Shown one piece after another: positions 17,474 through 26,101 of a stretch of DNA of 57,521 bases. The DNA lies in the NCBI GenBank assembly GCA_902796905.1, contig CADBQU010000007.1, forward strand, positions 1 through 57,521. The letters run 5' to 3'. Under the pieces are notes generated by a model. That model did no database searches and was not told the DNA's origin. It saw only the letters and a program-made list of their open reading frames with translations. This DNA comes from Oscillospiraceae bacterium. GTDB taxonomy: Bacteria; Bacillota; Clostridia; Oscillospirales; Acutalibacteraceae. The translations under genes and the position numbers were made by a program. Position 1 is the first letter of the stretch. The number at the start of each line of letters is the position of its first letter.

Positions 17474-17512
17474 TTTTTATTTTTTACGGTTTGGACGGGA
17501 CGGTAAGTAAAG

Positions 17513-17992
17513 ATGAAAAGAGAAGGATATATAAACTGGGACGAATATTTTATGGGCATAGCTTTGCTTTCGGCTAAAAGAAGCAAAGACCCTGGTACTC
17601 AGGTAGGAGCCTGCATTGTAAACGATGAAAACCGAATTATGAGCGTAGGTTATAACGGTATGCCTAAGGGATGTTCCGACGATGAATTCCCATGGGACAG
17701 GGAAGGCGATGTGCTTAAAAGCAAATATGCTTTTGTTTGCCATGCCGAGTTAAATGCCATTTTAAATTTCAGGGGCGGAAATTTATCCGGTTGCAGAGTT
17801 TACTGCACCCTTTTTCCGTGTAATGAATGTGCAAAAGCTATTATACAAATAGGAATAAAAGAGATAATATATTTAGAAGATAAATATGCAGATACAGACG
17901 GCGTTAAAGCTTCTAAAAGGATGTTTGACGCAGCCGGAGTTAAATACACGCAGTATAAAAAAACCGGCAATTCCGTAAGTTTTAATCTTTAA
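17513..17992 (+). CDS. comEB: dCMP deaminase (ComEB-like)
   Basis: Converts dCMP to dUMP, the precursor of dTMP. The 159 residues have the zinc-binding cytidine deaminase motif: HAE (H77, catalytic E79) and PCNEC (C103, C106). The N-terminal DPGTQVGACIV and YNGMPKGCSD segments are typical of the deoxycytidylate subfamily. The ATG is 39 bases after the HAD phosphatase gene, preceded by a purine-rich GGACGGTAAGTAAAG. No other competence gene lies nearby, so the ComEB name is by family only. Confidence 0.93.
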   Translation: MKREGYINWDEYFMGIALLSAKRSKDPGTQVGACIVNDENRIMSVGYNGMPKGCSDDEFPWDREGDVLKSKYAFVCHAELNAILNFRGGNLSGCRVYCTLFPCNECAKAIIQIGIKEIIYLEDKYADTDGVKASKRMFDAAGVKYTQYKKTGNSVSFNL

Positions 17993-18008
17993 AAAAAACA
18001 AAATTATA

Positions 18009-18037
18009 TTGAGATAATTTTATTTTTTTAGTATAAT
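18009..18037 (+). promoter_or_regulatory. Sigma-A promoter of the mreBCD-PBP2 unit
   Basis: TTGAGA (18009-18014), 17 bases, TATAAT (18032-18037). The mreB start is about 310 bases downstream, so the leader would be long and contains cloverleaf element E3. Bases 18216-18340 of this gap are CA- and A-rich with no structure I can name. Confidence 0.65.
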
Positions 18038-18123
18038 AAACAGATACTGTATTAAAAATAAAAAACAGTGTGTTTTTTGCATATTGTTAAGTTTAAAAAA
18101 CATAAAAATATATGTAATTATAC

Positions 18124-18215
18124 GGGCGAAAAGCCCTCCGAAAACAAATGCTTGTTTTCGGAACAAAAGCCAAGGCTTTTGTAAAAGCCGTAAAACGGCT
18201 TTGGGCTGTTCGCCC
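18124..18215. repeat. Cloverleaf element E3
   Basis: The outer stem is GGGCGAAAAGCCC with GGGCTGTTCGCCC (one mismatch in 13). Arms are TCCGAAAACAA (loop ATGC), ACAAAAGCC (loop AA) and AAAGCCGT (loop AAA). It lies in the predicted leader of mreB. Confidence 0.88.
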
Positions 18216-18354
18216 TTAGTACAAACAATAAATACAACAGCAGAAATTGCAATAGCAAAAAAGTAACAGCAAACGCAAAAAACAAAAAGCATAAATAATC
18301 GGTACAATAAGTACAATTAACACAATAAATAACAATTATTAAGGAGAGACTGCC

Positions 18355-19371
18355 GTGTTTACACGAGATTTGGGCATAGACCTTGGAACATCAAATACTT
18401 TTATTTGCGTTAGGGGTAAAGGCATTATTATGAGAGAACCCAGCGTTGTAGCGTATGATGTTAGGAACGATATAGTTCGTGCCGTAGGAAAAGAAGCAAA
18501 GGATATGATAGGCAGAACTCCGGGTTCTATAGGCGCGGTACGTCCTTTAAAAGACGGCGTTGTAGCCGATTTTGACTTTACTGCGGCCATGCTTAAAAAA
18601 TTTATAAGAAAAGCCTTAAGGGGTACGTTATATAAAAGGGTAAGAGTTATGATTTGCATACCCGTAGGCGTTACCGAGGTTGAGTGGCGTGCGGTTTACG
18701 ACGCCGCAAAGCAAGCGGGTGCTACGGCTGTGGAATTAATAGAAGAACCTATGGCGGCTGCCATAGGCGCCAAACTTCCGGTAGACGCGGCGGCAGGATG
18801 TATGGTAGTGGATATAGGCGGCGGTACAAGCGAAGTTGCCGTTTGCTCTTTAGGCGATATTGTAACGGCGCAGTCGGTTCGCGCAGCGGGCGATAAATTA
18901 GACGAAGATATAGTAAACTACGTACGCAAAAAACACAATATGTTAATAGGCGAAAGAACGGCGGAGCAAATTAAAATAGAAATAGGCTCTTGTTTGCCTT
19001 ACGAAAATGAAGGAAGTATGGAAATTAAAGGCCGTAACCTTTTGGACGGACTTCCAAAAAACATTATTATAACCGCCGAAGAAATAAGAGAAGCGTTGTC
19101 GGATACCGTATTGCAAATTATAGAAGCCGTAAGGCTTACCTTGGAAAAAACTCCTCCGGAATTATCTGCCGATATTTTGGACAGCGGAATTACTTTAACG
19201 GGCGGCGGAGCTTTACTTAGAGGTTTGGATAAACTTATGCAGCAGGAAACCGGAATGCCGGTATTTGTAGCCGACAACCCCATGGATTGCGTGGTTTTGG
19301 GAACTAACGAAAGGCTTGAAACCGCGGAATTTACCGGCAATACTTTCAGAAACTTAAAAAGATATAGGTAG
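18355..19371 (+). CDS. mreB: Rod-shape-determining actin homologue MreB
   Basis: A bacterial actin that forms membrane-bound filaments and organises cell-wall elongation. The 338 residues are the usual length. Actin-fold phosphate motifs are visible: GIDLGTSNTF (residues 7-16), VVDIGGGTSEVAV (phosphate 2), and LTGGGALLRGL (adenosine). GTG start, with AAGGAGAG 8 bases upstream. It heads an mreB-mreC-mreD-PBP2 set, the elongasome core, indicating a rod or short-rod cell at some stage. The mreC start is 9 bases after its stop. Confidence 0.96.
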   Translation: MFTRDLGIDLGTSNTFICVRGKGIIMREPSVVAYDVRNDIVRAVGKEAKDMIGRTPGSIGAVRPLKDGVVADFDFTAAMLKKFIRKALRGTLYKRVRVMICIPVGVTEVEWRAVYDAAKQAGATAVELIEEPMAAAIGAKLPVDAAAGCMVVDIGGGTSEVAVCSLGDIVTAQSVRAAGDKLDEDIVNYVRKKHNMLIGERTAEQIKIEIGSCLPYENEGSMEIKGRNLLDGLPKNIIITAEEIREALSDTVLQIIEAVRLTLEKTPPELSADILDSGITLTGGGALLRGLDKLMQQETGMPVFVADNPMDCVVLGTNERLETAEFTGNTFRNLKRYR

Positions 19372-19380
19372 GAATAAAAA

Positions 19381-20238
19381 GTGCGTTTTTTCTTTAGAAG
19401 CCGAAAATTTAAAATTATGGTTGGTATTGTAAGCATAATTGTAGCTTTAAGTATAGTGTTTACAATAATAGGCGGCATAGCTTCTCCTGTAAGCAGTATT
19501 ATAGGGGCTGTGGTTAATCCTGCTCAAAAATTTGTAAATAATATAGGAACTTCGGTTCAGGACTTTTTTAACAAGCTTAACAATGCCGATAAAATAGCTT
19601 TGGAAAACGCTTCTTTAAACGAAAAAATAAACAACTTAAACAGCGACCTTATAGATTACGATAAAACAAAACAGGAAAACGAATTTTATAAAAAATATTT
19701 GGGTATAAAAGACGAAAATCCCGATTTTCAGTTTGAACCTTCAAGCGTAATTTCTAAAAATGCCTCCGACCCGTATAAATCGTTTTTAATAGACGCAGGC
19801 AGTTTAAAGGGCATAAGCAAGTATGACCCGGTAATAACAAGCGAAGGACTTGTGGGTTATGTAAGCGAGGTTTACTCAAGTTACAGTAAAGTAACAACAA
19901 TTTTAGACCCATCTCTTACATGCGGCTCTTTTGACCGCCGTACAAAAGATATAGGAGTTGTAACCGGAAACGCCGAAGACGCCAAAAGCGGAAATACCCG
20001 CATAAAAAATCTTTCGCGTACTTCAAGCGTAGCGGTAGGCGATATGATAGTTACATCCGGCGGCGGAGTTTTTCCCGAAGGTTTATTAATAGGCACTTTA
20101 AAAAGCTTGCACAGGGAAGAATATAATTCCGCGGTTTACGGAATTATAGATACCGCAGTAAATTTTGATAAAATAAGTAACGTTATGGTATTAACGTATT
20201 TTAACGGACAGGGAAATATTCTTAAAACCGGGGAATAA
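19381..20238 (+). CDS. mreC: Rod-shape-determining protein MreC
   Basis: A bitopic membrane protein that activates PBP2 in the elongasome. The 285 residues show a basic N-terminus, one membrane helix (about 12-33), a coiled coil (about 60-100, IALENASLNEKINNLNSD) and the beta-barrel pair of the family, with conserved GSLKGISKYDPVITSEGLVGYV and GDMIVTSGGGVFPEGLLIG. GTG start following TAGGAAT; only 9 bases from mreB. Translational coupling is likely. Confidence 0.94.
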   Translation: MRFFFRSRKFKIMVGIVSIIVALSIVFTIIGGIASPVSSIIGAVVNPAQKFVNNIGTSVQDFFNKLNNADKIALENASLNEKINNLNSDLIDYDKTKQENEFYKKYLGIKDENPDFQFEPSSVISKNASDPYKSFLIDAGSLKGISKYDPVITSEGLVGYVSEVYSSYSKVTTILDPSLTCGSFDRRTKDIGVVTGNAEDAKSGNTRIKNLSRTSSVAVGDMIVTSGGGVFPEGLLIGTLKSLHREEYNSAVYGIIDTAVNFDKISNVMVLTYFNGQGNILKTGE

Positions 20239-20267
20239 ACGGATAAATAATCAGGGGAATAAATTGT

Positions 20268-20783
20268 ATGCAAAATATTAAAAAAGTTAATTCCGTAATA
20301 GTTTATCCTGCTTTGGCTTTATTTTTGTTTTTTGTGTTTTTATTGGGCAGAATACCGGGGTTGACATTAAAAATAGGCGAAGCTATGCCGTTGCTTATTA
20401 TTCCGGCACTGGTGGCTTTATGTATTTTTTATAAAGAGTGGATAGGCTTTTTTTACGGATTATTTGTAGGATTTTTGCTTGACAGCGTTACGGTCGGCAG
20501 TAATTTTTTAAGTACGTTTTCGGTAATGGTAATAGCTGTTTTTGCCGGTCTTATGGCTTCGTATGTTATAAATATTAATTTAAAAGCGGCATTGGTATTA
20601 TCTTTAATTTGTTCGCTTTTATATTATTTTTCAAACTGGTTTTTTTTAATAGCGTTATCTGCCGAGCAGTATAAATTATATTATTTGTTAAAAATAAGCT
20701 TGCCCGGCGCAGTTTATACATCGGTTTTTATTATTCCCTTCTTTTATTTATTTAAATGGTTTTATAAGTGCTGCAACAGATAG
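20268..20783 (+). CDS. mreD: Rod-shape-determining protein MreD
   Basis: A small polytopic membrane protein of the elongasome, 171 residues with about five or six hydrophobic segments. MreD sequences are poorly conserved, but the helix pattern, the WIGFFYGLFVGFLLDSVT segment (the family's G-x3-G-x3-D motif) and the place directly after mreC support the call. An AGGGGAAT site lies 6 bases before the ATG. Followed by a structured intergenic element, then PBP2. Confidence 0.88.
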   Translation: MQNIKKVNSVIVYPALALFLFFVFLLGRIPGLTLKIGEAMPLLIIPALVALCIFYKEWIGFFYGLFVGFLLDSVTVGSNFLSTFSVMVIAVFAGLMASYVININLKAALVLSLICSLLYYFSNWFFLIALSAEQYKLYYLLKISLPGAVYTSVFIIPFFYLFKWFYKCCNR

Positions 20784-20802
20784 CCGGCGCTTTAATTTTA
20801 TT

Positions 20803-20930
20803 CGGCGAAGCGAGAAATTTGCGGCAAGGCCGGCGCCTTGCAAAAATGAACGCAAAGCCGCAATCTAAAAGGCGGCGAGCAAAACCGCGGCTGGTTTGGA
20901 TTATTCTCACTTGCCTATAGGCTGAATTCT
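20803..20930. repeat. GC-rich structured intergenic element between mreD and PBP2
   Basis: More GC-rich than its surroundings. AAGCGAGAA (20808-20816) can pair with TTCTCACTT (20904-20912, one mismatch) and encloses TTGCGGC/GCCGCAA, itself enclosing GCAAGGC-CGGC-GCCTTGC. It is related in spirit to the cloverleaf elements but is less regular. Its right edge contains, on the minus strand, TAGGCAAGTGAGAAT, also found with one change at 49254-49268. The rest of the 291-base gap is A/T-rich leader for PBP2. Confidence 0.6.
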
Positions 20931-21074
20931 AAAAAAGGATTTTATGTTTTTGCATAGACAAATTTAAAATAAAGAATTTAAAATAAAAAATTAAATTTAA
21001 AAGTATAATTTAAAGGCGAATTTAAAAAATAAAAAATATAATTTGAATTTTTAAACTTTTATGAGGTATGAATT

Positions 21075-23087
21075 TTGAGAAGACCCATTAAAAAAACTAA
21101 AAACTTTAATACTCGCTACCGCATTTTAGCAGTAATTTTGGCGGTGGTTTTAGTTTTATATACCTTTAGGAGCGCTTCGCTTCAAATTTTTAATTCCGCC
21201 GAATATAAAGCTCAGGCTTCGGGTGTAAGTATAAGGACTGCGGCAATAAAAGCTCCCAGAGGGGAAATTGTAGATTATTACGGCAGACCGCTGGCTACAA
21301 ACCGCGAAGGATATAATATAGTTTTTTACAGCGCATATATAGATAAAGATAATTTAAATAATACAATAGTTACCTTAATGCGTTTGTTAAGCAATAACAA
21401 TTTATCGTGGAATGACGATTTACCCATTAAATACTCTAACGGAAAGTTTTCTTTTACAGATAAATCCACTGCGGTGGCCAAGCTTAAAAAGAATTTAAAA
21501 TTAGCCGATTATGCCACTGTTGGTAACTGTATGGATGCATTAATTGAAAAATATGTTTTACAGGGAAAAGACCCCGCTATGCAAAGAAGAATAGCGGGGG
21601 TAAGATATACTATGGACGCTGCGGATTTTTCAATATCTTATCCGTATACTTTTGCAGAGGACGTAACGCCCAAAGTTATGGCAGAGGTTTCGGAATCGGG
21701 CTTTTATTTAAAAGGCGTTATGGTTGAGGTATCTCAGTTTAGAGAATATTCAAAAGATTCCGTAGCTCCGCATATTGTGGGAAGCGTAGGACCGATATAT
21801 GCAGAAACCTGGAACGATTATAAAGACGATGGCTATTCGTACGGCGATAAAGTAGGCGTCAGCGGAATTGAAGCGCAAAGTGAAGATTATTTAAGAGGAA
21901 AAGACGGAGAAATAACCTACACGTTAGACGCTTCCGGCAAGGTGCTTTCAAGCGAAGTTACAAAAGCTCCCGTGGCGGGCAATACGGTAAAATTAACAAT
22001 AGACAAAACTATTCAAATAGCGGCGCAAAAGGCTTTAAAAGACGTTATACAAAAATGTAACGCGGATAAAGTTTATGTTAATGCGGCGTCTGCGGTGGTT
22101 TTGAACATTAAAACCGGCGGCGTTATGGCGGCGGCTACAAATCCCACTTATACATACGCCGATTTAGATGATGAAAAAACACTTGAAAAACTGCAAAAAG
22201 ATAAAACAGGCAAACCGTTTTTTAACCGTGCTTTTAACGGTGCGTATCCTCCGGGTTCGGTTTTTAAGCCGGCGGTTGCCGCAGTAGCTTTGCAGCTTAA
22301 TAAAATAACCACAACCGATACAATTTACTGTAACGGAATTTATGACTTTTTTCCGGTTTACAAACCAAAATGTATGGGACATCACGGATATATAAGTTTA
22401 AACAGAGCTATTGCAAAATCCTGTAATATTTATTTTTACGAGTTAGGCAGAAGAGTAGGTATAAAAGAATTAAACAAATATTGCAGATATTTTGGTTTGG
22501 GAGAGAAAACCGGTATTGAAATTTCAGAAAGTGCCGGAACATTGGCAGGTCCGGATGAAAAAGAATTTTGGTACGACGGCGATACGGTTCAGGCGGCTAT
22601 AGGACAGTCCGATAACGCATTTACTCCATTGCAGTTGGCAACTTATGCTTCCACCATAGCAAACAACGGAGTAAGATATAAAACCACGCTTATAAGCAAG
22701 GTTTTAAACTACGAACAAAGCAAAGTGGTTTTAGATAATAAACCTGTGGTTATGCAAAAAATCAATTTTAAAAGCGGAGTATTGGACGCCGTTAAAAAAG
22801 GTATGCTTTCGGTTACGGAAGACGGTACCGGAAGTACGCTTTTTAAAAATTATCCCATAAAAATAGGCGGTAAAACCGGTACGGCGCAGGTAACGGGCAA
22901 AAAAGACCATACGGTGTTTATTTGTTTTGCACCGTTTGATAATCCCGAAATAGCGGTAGCGGTTTTAATAGAACACGGACAGTTCGGTAAATACAGCGGC
23001 AGCGTGGTAAATTCTATTTTAAACGCATATTTTTACACTCAAATAGCAGGCTATACTACACAAACCACCGAAAATTTATTAAATTAA
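21075..23087 (+). CDS. mrdA: Penicillin-binding protein 2 (elongation transpeptidase)
   Basis: A class B penicillin-binding protein that cross-links peptidoglycan during cell elongation. Of 670 residues, 16-34 form the membrane anchor. The dimerisation domain contains KAPRGEIVDYYGRPLATN (about 56-73). The transpeptidase domain has all three active-site motifs: SVFK (395-398), SCN (449-451) and KTG (600-602). TTG start, preceded by GAGGT. Following mreBCD it is expected to act in the elongasome with RodA. SpoVD, the sporulation homologue, is the alternative, but the mre context and lack of a PASTA domain favour PBP2. Confidence 0.94.
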   Translation: MRRPIKKTKNFNTRYRILAVILAVVLVLYTFRSASLQIFNSAEYKAQASGVSIRTAAIKAPRGEIVDYYGRPLATNREGYNIVFYSAYIDKDNLNNTIVTLMRLLSNNNLSWNDDLPIKYSNGKFSFTDKSTAVAKLKKNLKLADYATVGNCMDALIEKYVLQGKDPAMQRRIAGVRYTMDAADFSISYPYTFAEDVTPKVMAEVSESGFYLKGVMVEVSQFREYSKDSVAPHIVGSVGPIYAETWNDYKDDGYSYGDKVGVSGIEAQSEDYLRGKDGEITYTLDASGKVLSSEVTKAPVAGNTVKLTIDKTIQIAAQKALKDVIQKCNADKVYVNAASAVVLNIKTGGVMAAATNPTYTYADLDDEKTLEKLQKDKTGKPFFNRAFNGAYPPGSVFKPAVAAVALQLNKITTTDTIYCNGIYDFFPVYKPKCMGHHGYISLNRAIAKSCNIYFYELGRRVGIKELNKYCRYFGLGEKTGIEISESAGTLAGPDEKEFWYDGDTVQAAIGQSDNAFTPLQLATYASTIANNGVRYKTTLISKVLNYEQSKVVLDNKPVVMQKINFKSGVLDAVKKGMLSVTEDGTGSTLFKNYPIKIGGKTGTAQVTGKKDHTVFICFAPFDNPEIAVAVLIEHGQFGKYSGSVVNSILNAYFYTQIAGYTTQTTENLLN

Positions 23088-23263
23088 ATCATAAGCGGCA
23101 ACGGTATAAACATTAATATTAAAATTTAAAAAAATAATAATAAGAAATAATTTAAAAAATAATAAAAACCGAAAATAGAAAATAATATTAACCCGAAAAC
23201 AATATTAATAAAATTAATAATATTAAGAGTAGAATATTAAAAACAAAAACAGGAGGAAATATA

Positions 23264-23707
23264 ATGAAAATTGCTATAGGTAACGACCACACAGCATACG
23301 ATTTAAAGCTTATTATTGCCGAGCATATTAAGAAAAAAGGTTACGAAGTGTTGGATTTAGGCACTCATTCAAGCGAAAAATGCGATTATCCCGTTTACGG
23401 CGAAAAAGTGGCAATGGCGATAAAAAATAAAGAGGCGGACCGTGGTATTTTAATTTGCGGAACCGGAATTGGGATTTCTCTTGCGGCAAATAAAGTAAAT
23501 GGCATAAGGGCTGCCGTTTGTTCCGACGCCTACAGCGCAAAAATGTGCCGTGCACATAACAATGCGCAAATTTTGGCTTTTGGTGCCAGAGTTGTAGGTG
23601 TAGATACCGCTAAAATGTTGGTGGATGAGTTTTTAAATACCGAGTTTGAAGGCGGAAGACACGAAAATAGAGTTAAACTTATTACGGAAATAGAAGAAAG
23701 AAATTAA
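23264..23707 (+). CDS. rpiB: Ribose-5-phosphate isomerase B
   Basis: Interconverts ribose 5-phosphate and ribulose 5-phosphate in the pentose phosphate pathway. The 147 residues show the RpiB pattern: IGNDHTAYDLK at the N-terminus, C65 in LICGTGIGIS (catalytic base), and the AHNNAQILAFGARVVG stretch. Strong AGGAGG site 6 bases upstream of the ATG. The 176-base A-rich gap after PBP2 contains nothing notable. A HAD-family gene follows after 7 bases. Confidence 0.95.
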   Translation: MKIAIGNDHTAYDLKLIIAEHIKKKGYEVLDLGTHSSEKCDYPVYGEKVAMAIKNKEADRGILICGTGIGISLAANKVNGIRAAVCSDAYSAKMCRAHNNAQILAFGARVVGVDTAKMLVDEFLNTEFEGGRHENRVKLITEIEERN

Positions 23708-23714
23708 AAAGGTT

Positions 23715-24374
23715 ATGCCTAAAAAGTATTATATGTTTGATTTTGACGGAACTTTGGCAAACAGTTTGCCTTATTGGAAAAAGGCAATGACCGAAGTTTT
23801 AAAAAATAACGGTATAAAAAGCAATAAAAAAAATATTAAAACAATAATACCTTTAAGCGTTGAAAAAACTGCCGAATATTTTATGCTTTTGGGAATTAAC
23901 AAAAGTAAAAATGAAATATTGCAGGATATTTATTTGGAGCTTAAAAAAATATATACCTACAATATTTTATTAAAACCAAAAGTATATAAAACGTTAAAAG
24001 AATTATACAAAAAAGGCGAAAAGTTATATATTTTATCTTCGGCTCCGTATGAATTTTTAGAAGTATGCTTAAAACGGAACGGCATATTTAATTTGTTTTC
24101 TTTTATTTGGTCATCAAGAGATTTTGAATACGGTAAAACCCAAAAAGAATTGTATTTGCTTATTGCCGAAAAACTAAAGCAAAGCTTAAACAAAAATTTT
24201 TGCAACAGCGATATTTATTTTTTCGATGATGATTTAAAGGTTATTACGGCTGCAAAACAAGCGGGTTTTACGGTTTTTGGCATATACGATAAAACCAACT
24301 CAAAAAATAAAAAGGAAATAAAAAACATTTGCGGTTATTATTTAAAAAACTTAAAACAAATAAAAAAATTATAA
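23715..24374 (+). CDS. HAD-superfamily hydrolase
   Basis: A 219-residue haloacid-dehalogenase phosphatase-like protein. Motif I is FDFDGTLANS (residues 8-17; D9 and D11), motif II the Ser of ILSSAPYEFLEV, the lysine motif YGKTQKEL, and motif III FFDDDLKVITAAKQAG. The cap region is short and Lys-rich. The substrate cannot be deduced. It begins 7 bases after rpiB, so the pair is probably co-transcribed. It is unusually rich in Lys and Asn compared with the Gph-like protein at 16823. Confidence 0.8.
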   Translation: MPKKYYMFDFDGTLANSLPYWKKAMTEVLKNNGIKSNKKNIKTIIPLSVEKTAEYFMLLGINKSKNEILQDIYLELKKIYTYNILLKPKVYKTLKELYKKGEKLYILSSAPYEFLEVCLKRNGIFNLFSFIWSSRDFEYGKTQKELYLLIAEKLKQSLNKNFCNSDIYFFDDDLKVITAAKQAGFTVFGIYDKTNSKNKKEIKNICGYYLKNLKQIKKL

Positions 24375-24391
24375 AATTCAATGTAATTTTA

Positions 24392-24466
24392 GGCGTTAAC
24401 CCAAAACCTTTGGTTTTGGCAAAAGCCTGCGGCTTTTGGGCAAAGCTTTGCTTTGCCGTTAACGCC
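24392..24466. repeat. Cloverleaf element E4 (perfect archetype)
   Basis: The outer stem is GGCGTTAAC/GTTAACGCC (9 bp). Three arms follow of 8 bp each with 3-nt loops: CCAAAACC-TTT, CAAAAGCC-TGC, GGCAAAGC-TTT. Exactly 75 bases (9+19+19+19+9), with no mismatch and no unpaired base at the junction. Confidence 0.97.
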
Positions 24467-24495
24467 GATATAAAAAATAAAAATACAAAAAATAA

Positions 24496-24537
24496 AAACG
24501 GATCGGTACATAAAAAATACCAATCCGTTTGTTTTTT
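24496..24537. terminator. Bidirectional terminator between HAD gene and glyA
   Basis: AAACGGAT pairs with ATCCGTTT, extended past one mismatch by GGTA/TACC, loop CATAAAAAA. T-rich flanks exist on both strands, suiting the convergent genes. Confidence 0.75.
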
Positions 24538-24566
24538 ATAATCAAATTTTTATAGTTAATATAAAA

Positions 24567-25817
24567 TTATTTATAAAGCGGAAAAGAGCCGCAAATATCG
24601 GCAACGTCTTTTTTAATTTCGGTTTCGTTTGCGTTAAAGTCTTTTACGGCGCAAGCTATAAATTCTGCAATTTTTACCATTTCGGGTTCTTTAAAACCAC
24701 GGGTGGTAACGGCAGGAGTGCCTACTCTTATACCGCTTGTAATCGAAGGCTTTTCGGGGTCGTTGGGAATAGCGTTTTTATTAACGGTTATGTTTACTTT
24801 ATCAAGGTTTGTTTCAAGTTCTTTTCCGGTAACTCCCGAACCTCTTAAATCTAAAAGCATTAAGTGATTATCTGTTCCGCCCGATACCAAATTAACGCCT
24901 CTTTTTAAAAGCTCTTCGCTTAAAACCTTTGCATTTTTAACTATTTGTTTGCCGTATTCTTTAAAGTCATCGCTTAAAGCCTCTTTAAAACAAACGGCTT
25001 TGGCTGCTATAATATGCTCTAAAGGTCCGCCCTGTGTGCCGGGGAATATTGCCGAATTGATTTTTTTGGCAAACTCTTCTTTGCATAAAATCATACCGCC
25101 TCTGGGTCCCCTTAAAGTTTTGTGGGTTGTAGTGGTTACAACGTCTGCGTACGGAACGGGGCTTTCGTGCATACCGGTGGCTACCAAACCTGCAATATGA
25201 GCCATATCAACCATAAAATAGGCTCCTACTTCATCGGCAATTTCTTTAAACTTTTTAAAGTCTATTTTTCTGGGATAAGCCGAAGCGCCTGCCACAATAA
25301 GCTTTGGTTTAACTTCTTTAGCGGTTTTTAATACTCCGTTATAATCTATGTATCCGTTTTCATCTACGCCGTAAGGAACAAAGTTATAGTTTTTACCCGA
25401 AGCGTTTACGCGGCTTCCGTGAGTTAAATGTCCTCCGGCAGAAAGGTCCATACCCATAATGGTGTCGCCTAAATTACATAAAGCCTGATACACCGCCATA
25501 TTTGCCTGAGCACCGGAGTGAGGCTGAACATTTGCGTGTTCTGCACCGAATAATTTTTTTGCGCGGTTTATTGCAAGCGTTTCTATTTCGTCTATAAATT
25601 CACATCCGCCGTAGTAACGTTTGCCGGAATATCCTTCGGCGTATTTGTTGGTTAAAACACTGCCCATTGCCGCCATAACAGCAGGGGAAACAATATTTTC
25701 GCTTGCAATTAATTCTATATTATGTTGCTGACGTAAAAATTCTTTTTGCATAGAACTGGCAAGCTCAGGGTCTTTAGACTGTAAAAATCCTATTGTATCT
25801 ATGTAATCTCCGTACAT
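24567..25817 (-). CDS. glyA: Serine hydroxymethyltransferase
   Basis: A PLP enzyme that converts serine and tetrahydrofolate to glycine and methylene-tetrahydrofolate. 416 residues, normal length. The PLP-lysine motif [16 protein letters not shown] is intact, as are [16 protein letters not shown] at the N-terminus and [13 protein letters not shown]. An AAAGGATGAT site precedes the ATG. It is the last gene of a minus-strand run of five genes. No glycine riboswitch is visible upstream; the 284-base gap holds AT-rich sequence and element E5. Confidence 0.97.
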   Translation of the reverse strand: MYGDYIDTIGFLQSKDPELASSMQKEFLRQQHNIELIASENIVSPAVMAAMGSVLTNKYAEGYSGKRYYGGCEFIDEIETLAINRAKKLFGAEHANVQPHSGAQANMAVYQALCNLGDTIMGMDLSAGGHLTHGSRVNASGKNYNFVPYGVDENGYIDYNGVLKTAKEVKPKLIVAGASAYPRKIDFKKFKEIADEVGAYFMVDMAHIAGLVATGMHESPVPYADVVTTTTHKTLRGPRGGMILCKEEFAKKINSAIFPGTQGGPLEHIIAAKAVCFKEALSDDFKEYGKQIVKNAKVLSEELLKRGVNLVSGGTDNHLMLLDLRGSGVTGKELETNLDKVNITVNKNAIPNDPEKPSITSGIRVGTPAVTTRGFKEPEMVKIAEFIACAVKDFNANETEIKKDVADICGSFPLYK

Positions 25818-26010
25818 TTTTTCATCATCCTTTTTGTTTTATTTTTATTTTAAATTTTAAAAAATTATTTTATTTTTCAAAAAATTTTGATTTTTTTAAT
25901 TTTTTGAATTTTCGAAAGTTTGTTTAATTTAAATTTTTTACTTAAATTTTAAGATTTAAATTTTGAATTTTAGGCTTTAGGTTTTAAGATTTAAAAACAA
26001 ATTTTGGTAA

Positions 26011-26094
26011 GGCGCCGCCGGCAAACCTTTGGTTTGCCGGTTAAACCCAAAGGGTTTAACATAAATTAATGCGAAGCATAATTTATGCGGCGCC
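26011..26094. repeat. Cloverleaf element E5
   Basis: The outer stem is GGCGCCG/CGGCGCC. Arms are CCGGCAAACC (loop TTT), TTAAACCC (loop AAA) and CATAAATTAATGC (loop GAA, one bulged base). No unpaired junction bases. It ends 7 bases from the stop codon of the YnbB-like gene. Confidence 0.92.
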
Positions 26095-26101
26095 GAAAAC
26101 G

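Noticed and set aside
21075..23087. Sporulation PBP SpoVD
   Set aside because: It follows mreBCD, has no PASTA domain, and is not near murE/mraY/spoVE.
24392..24466. Cloverleaf elements as tRNAs or tRNA mimics
   Set aside because: All three arms have 2-4 nt loops and 8-bp or longer stems; there is no seven-base anticodon loop, T loop, D loop or CCA.
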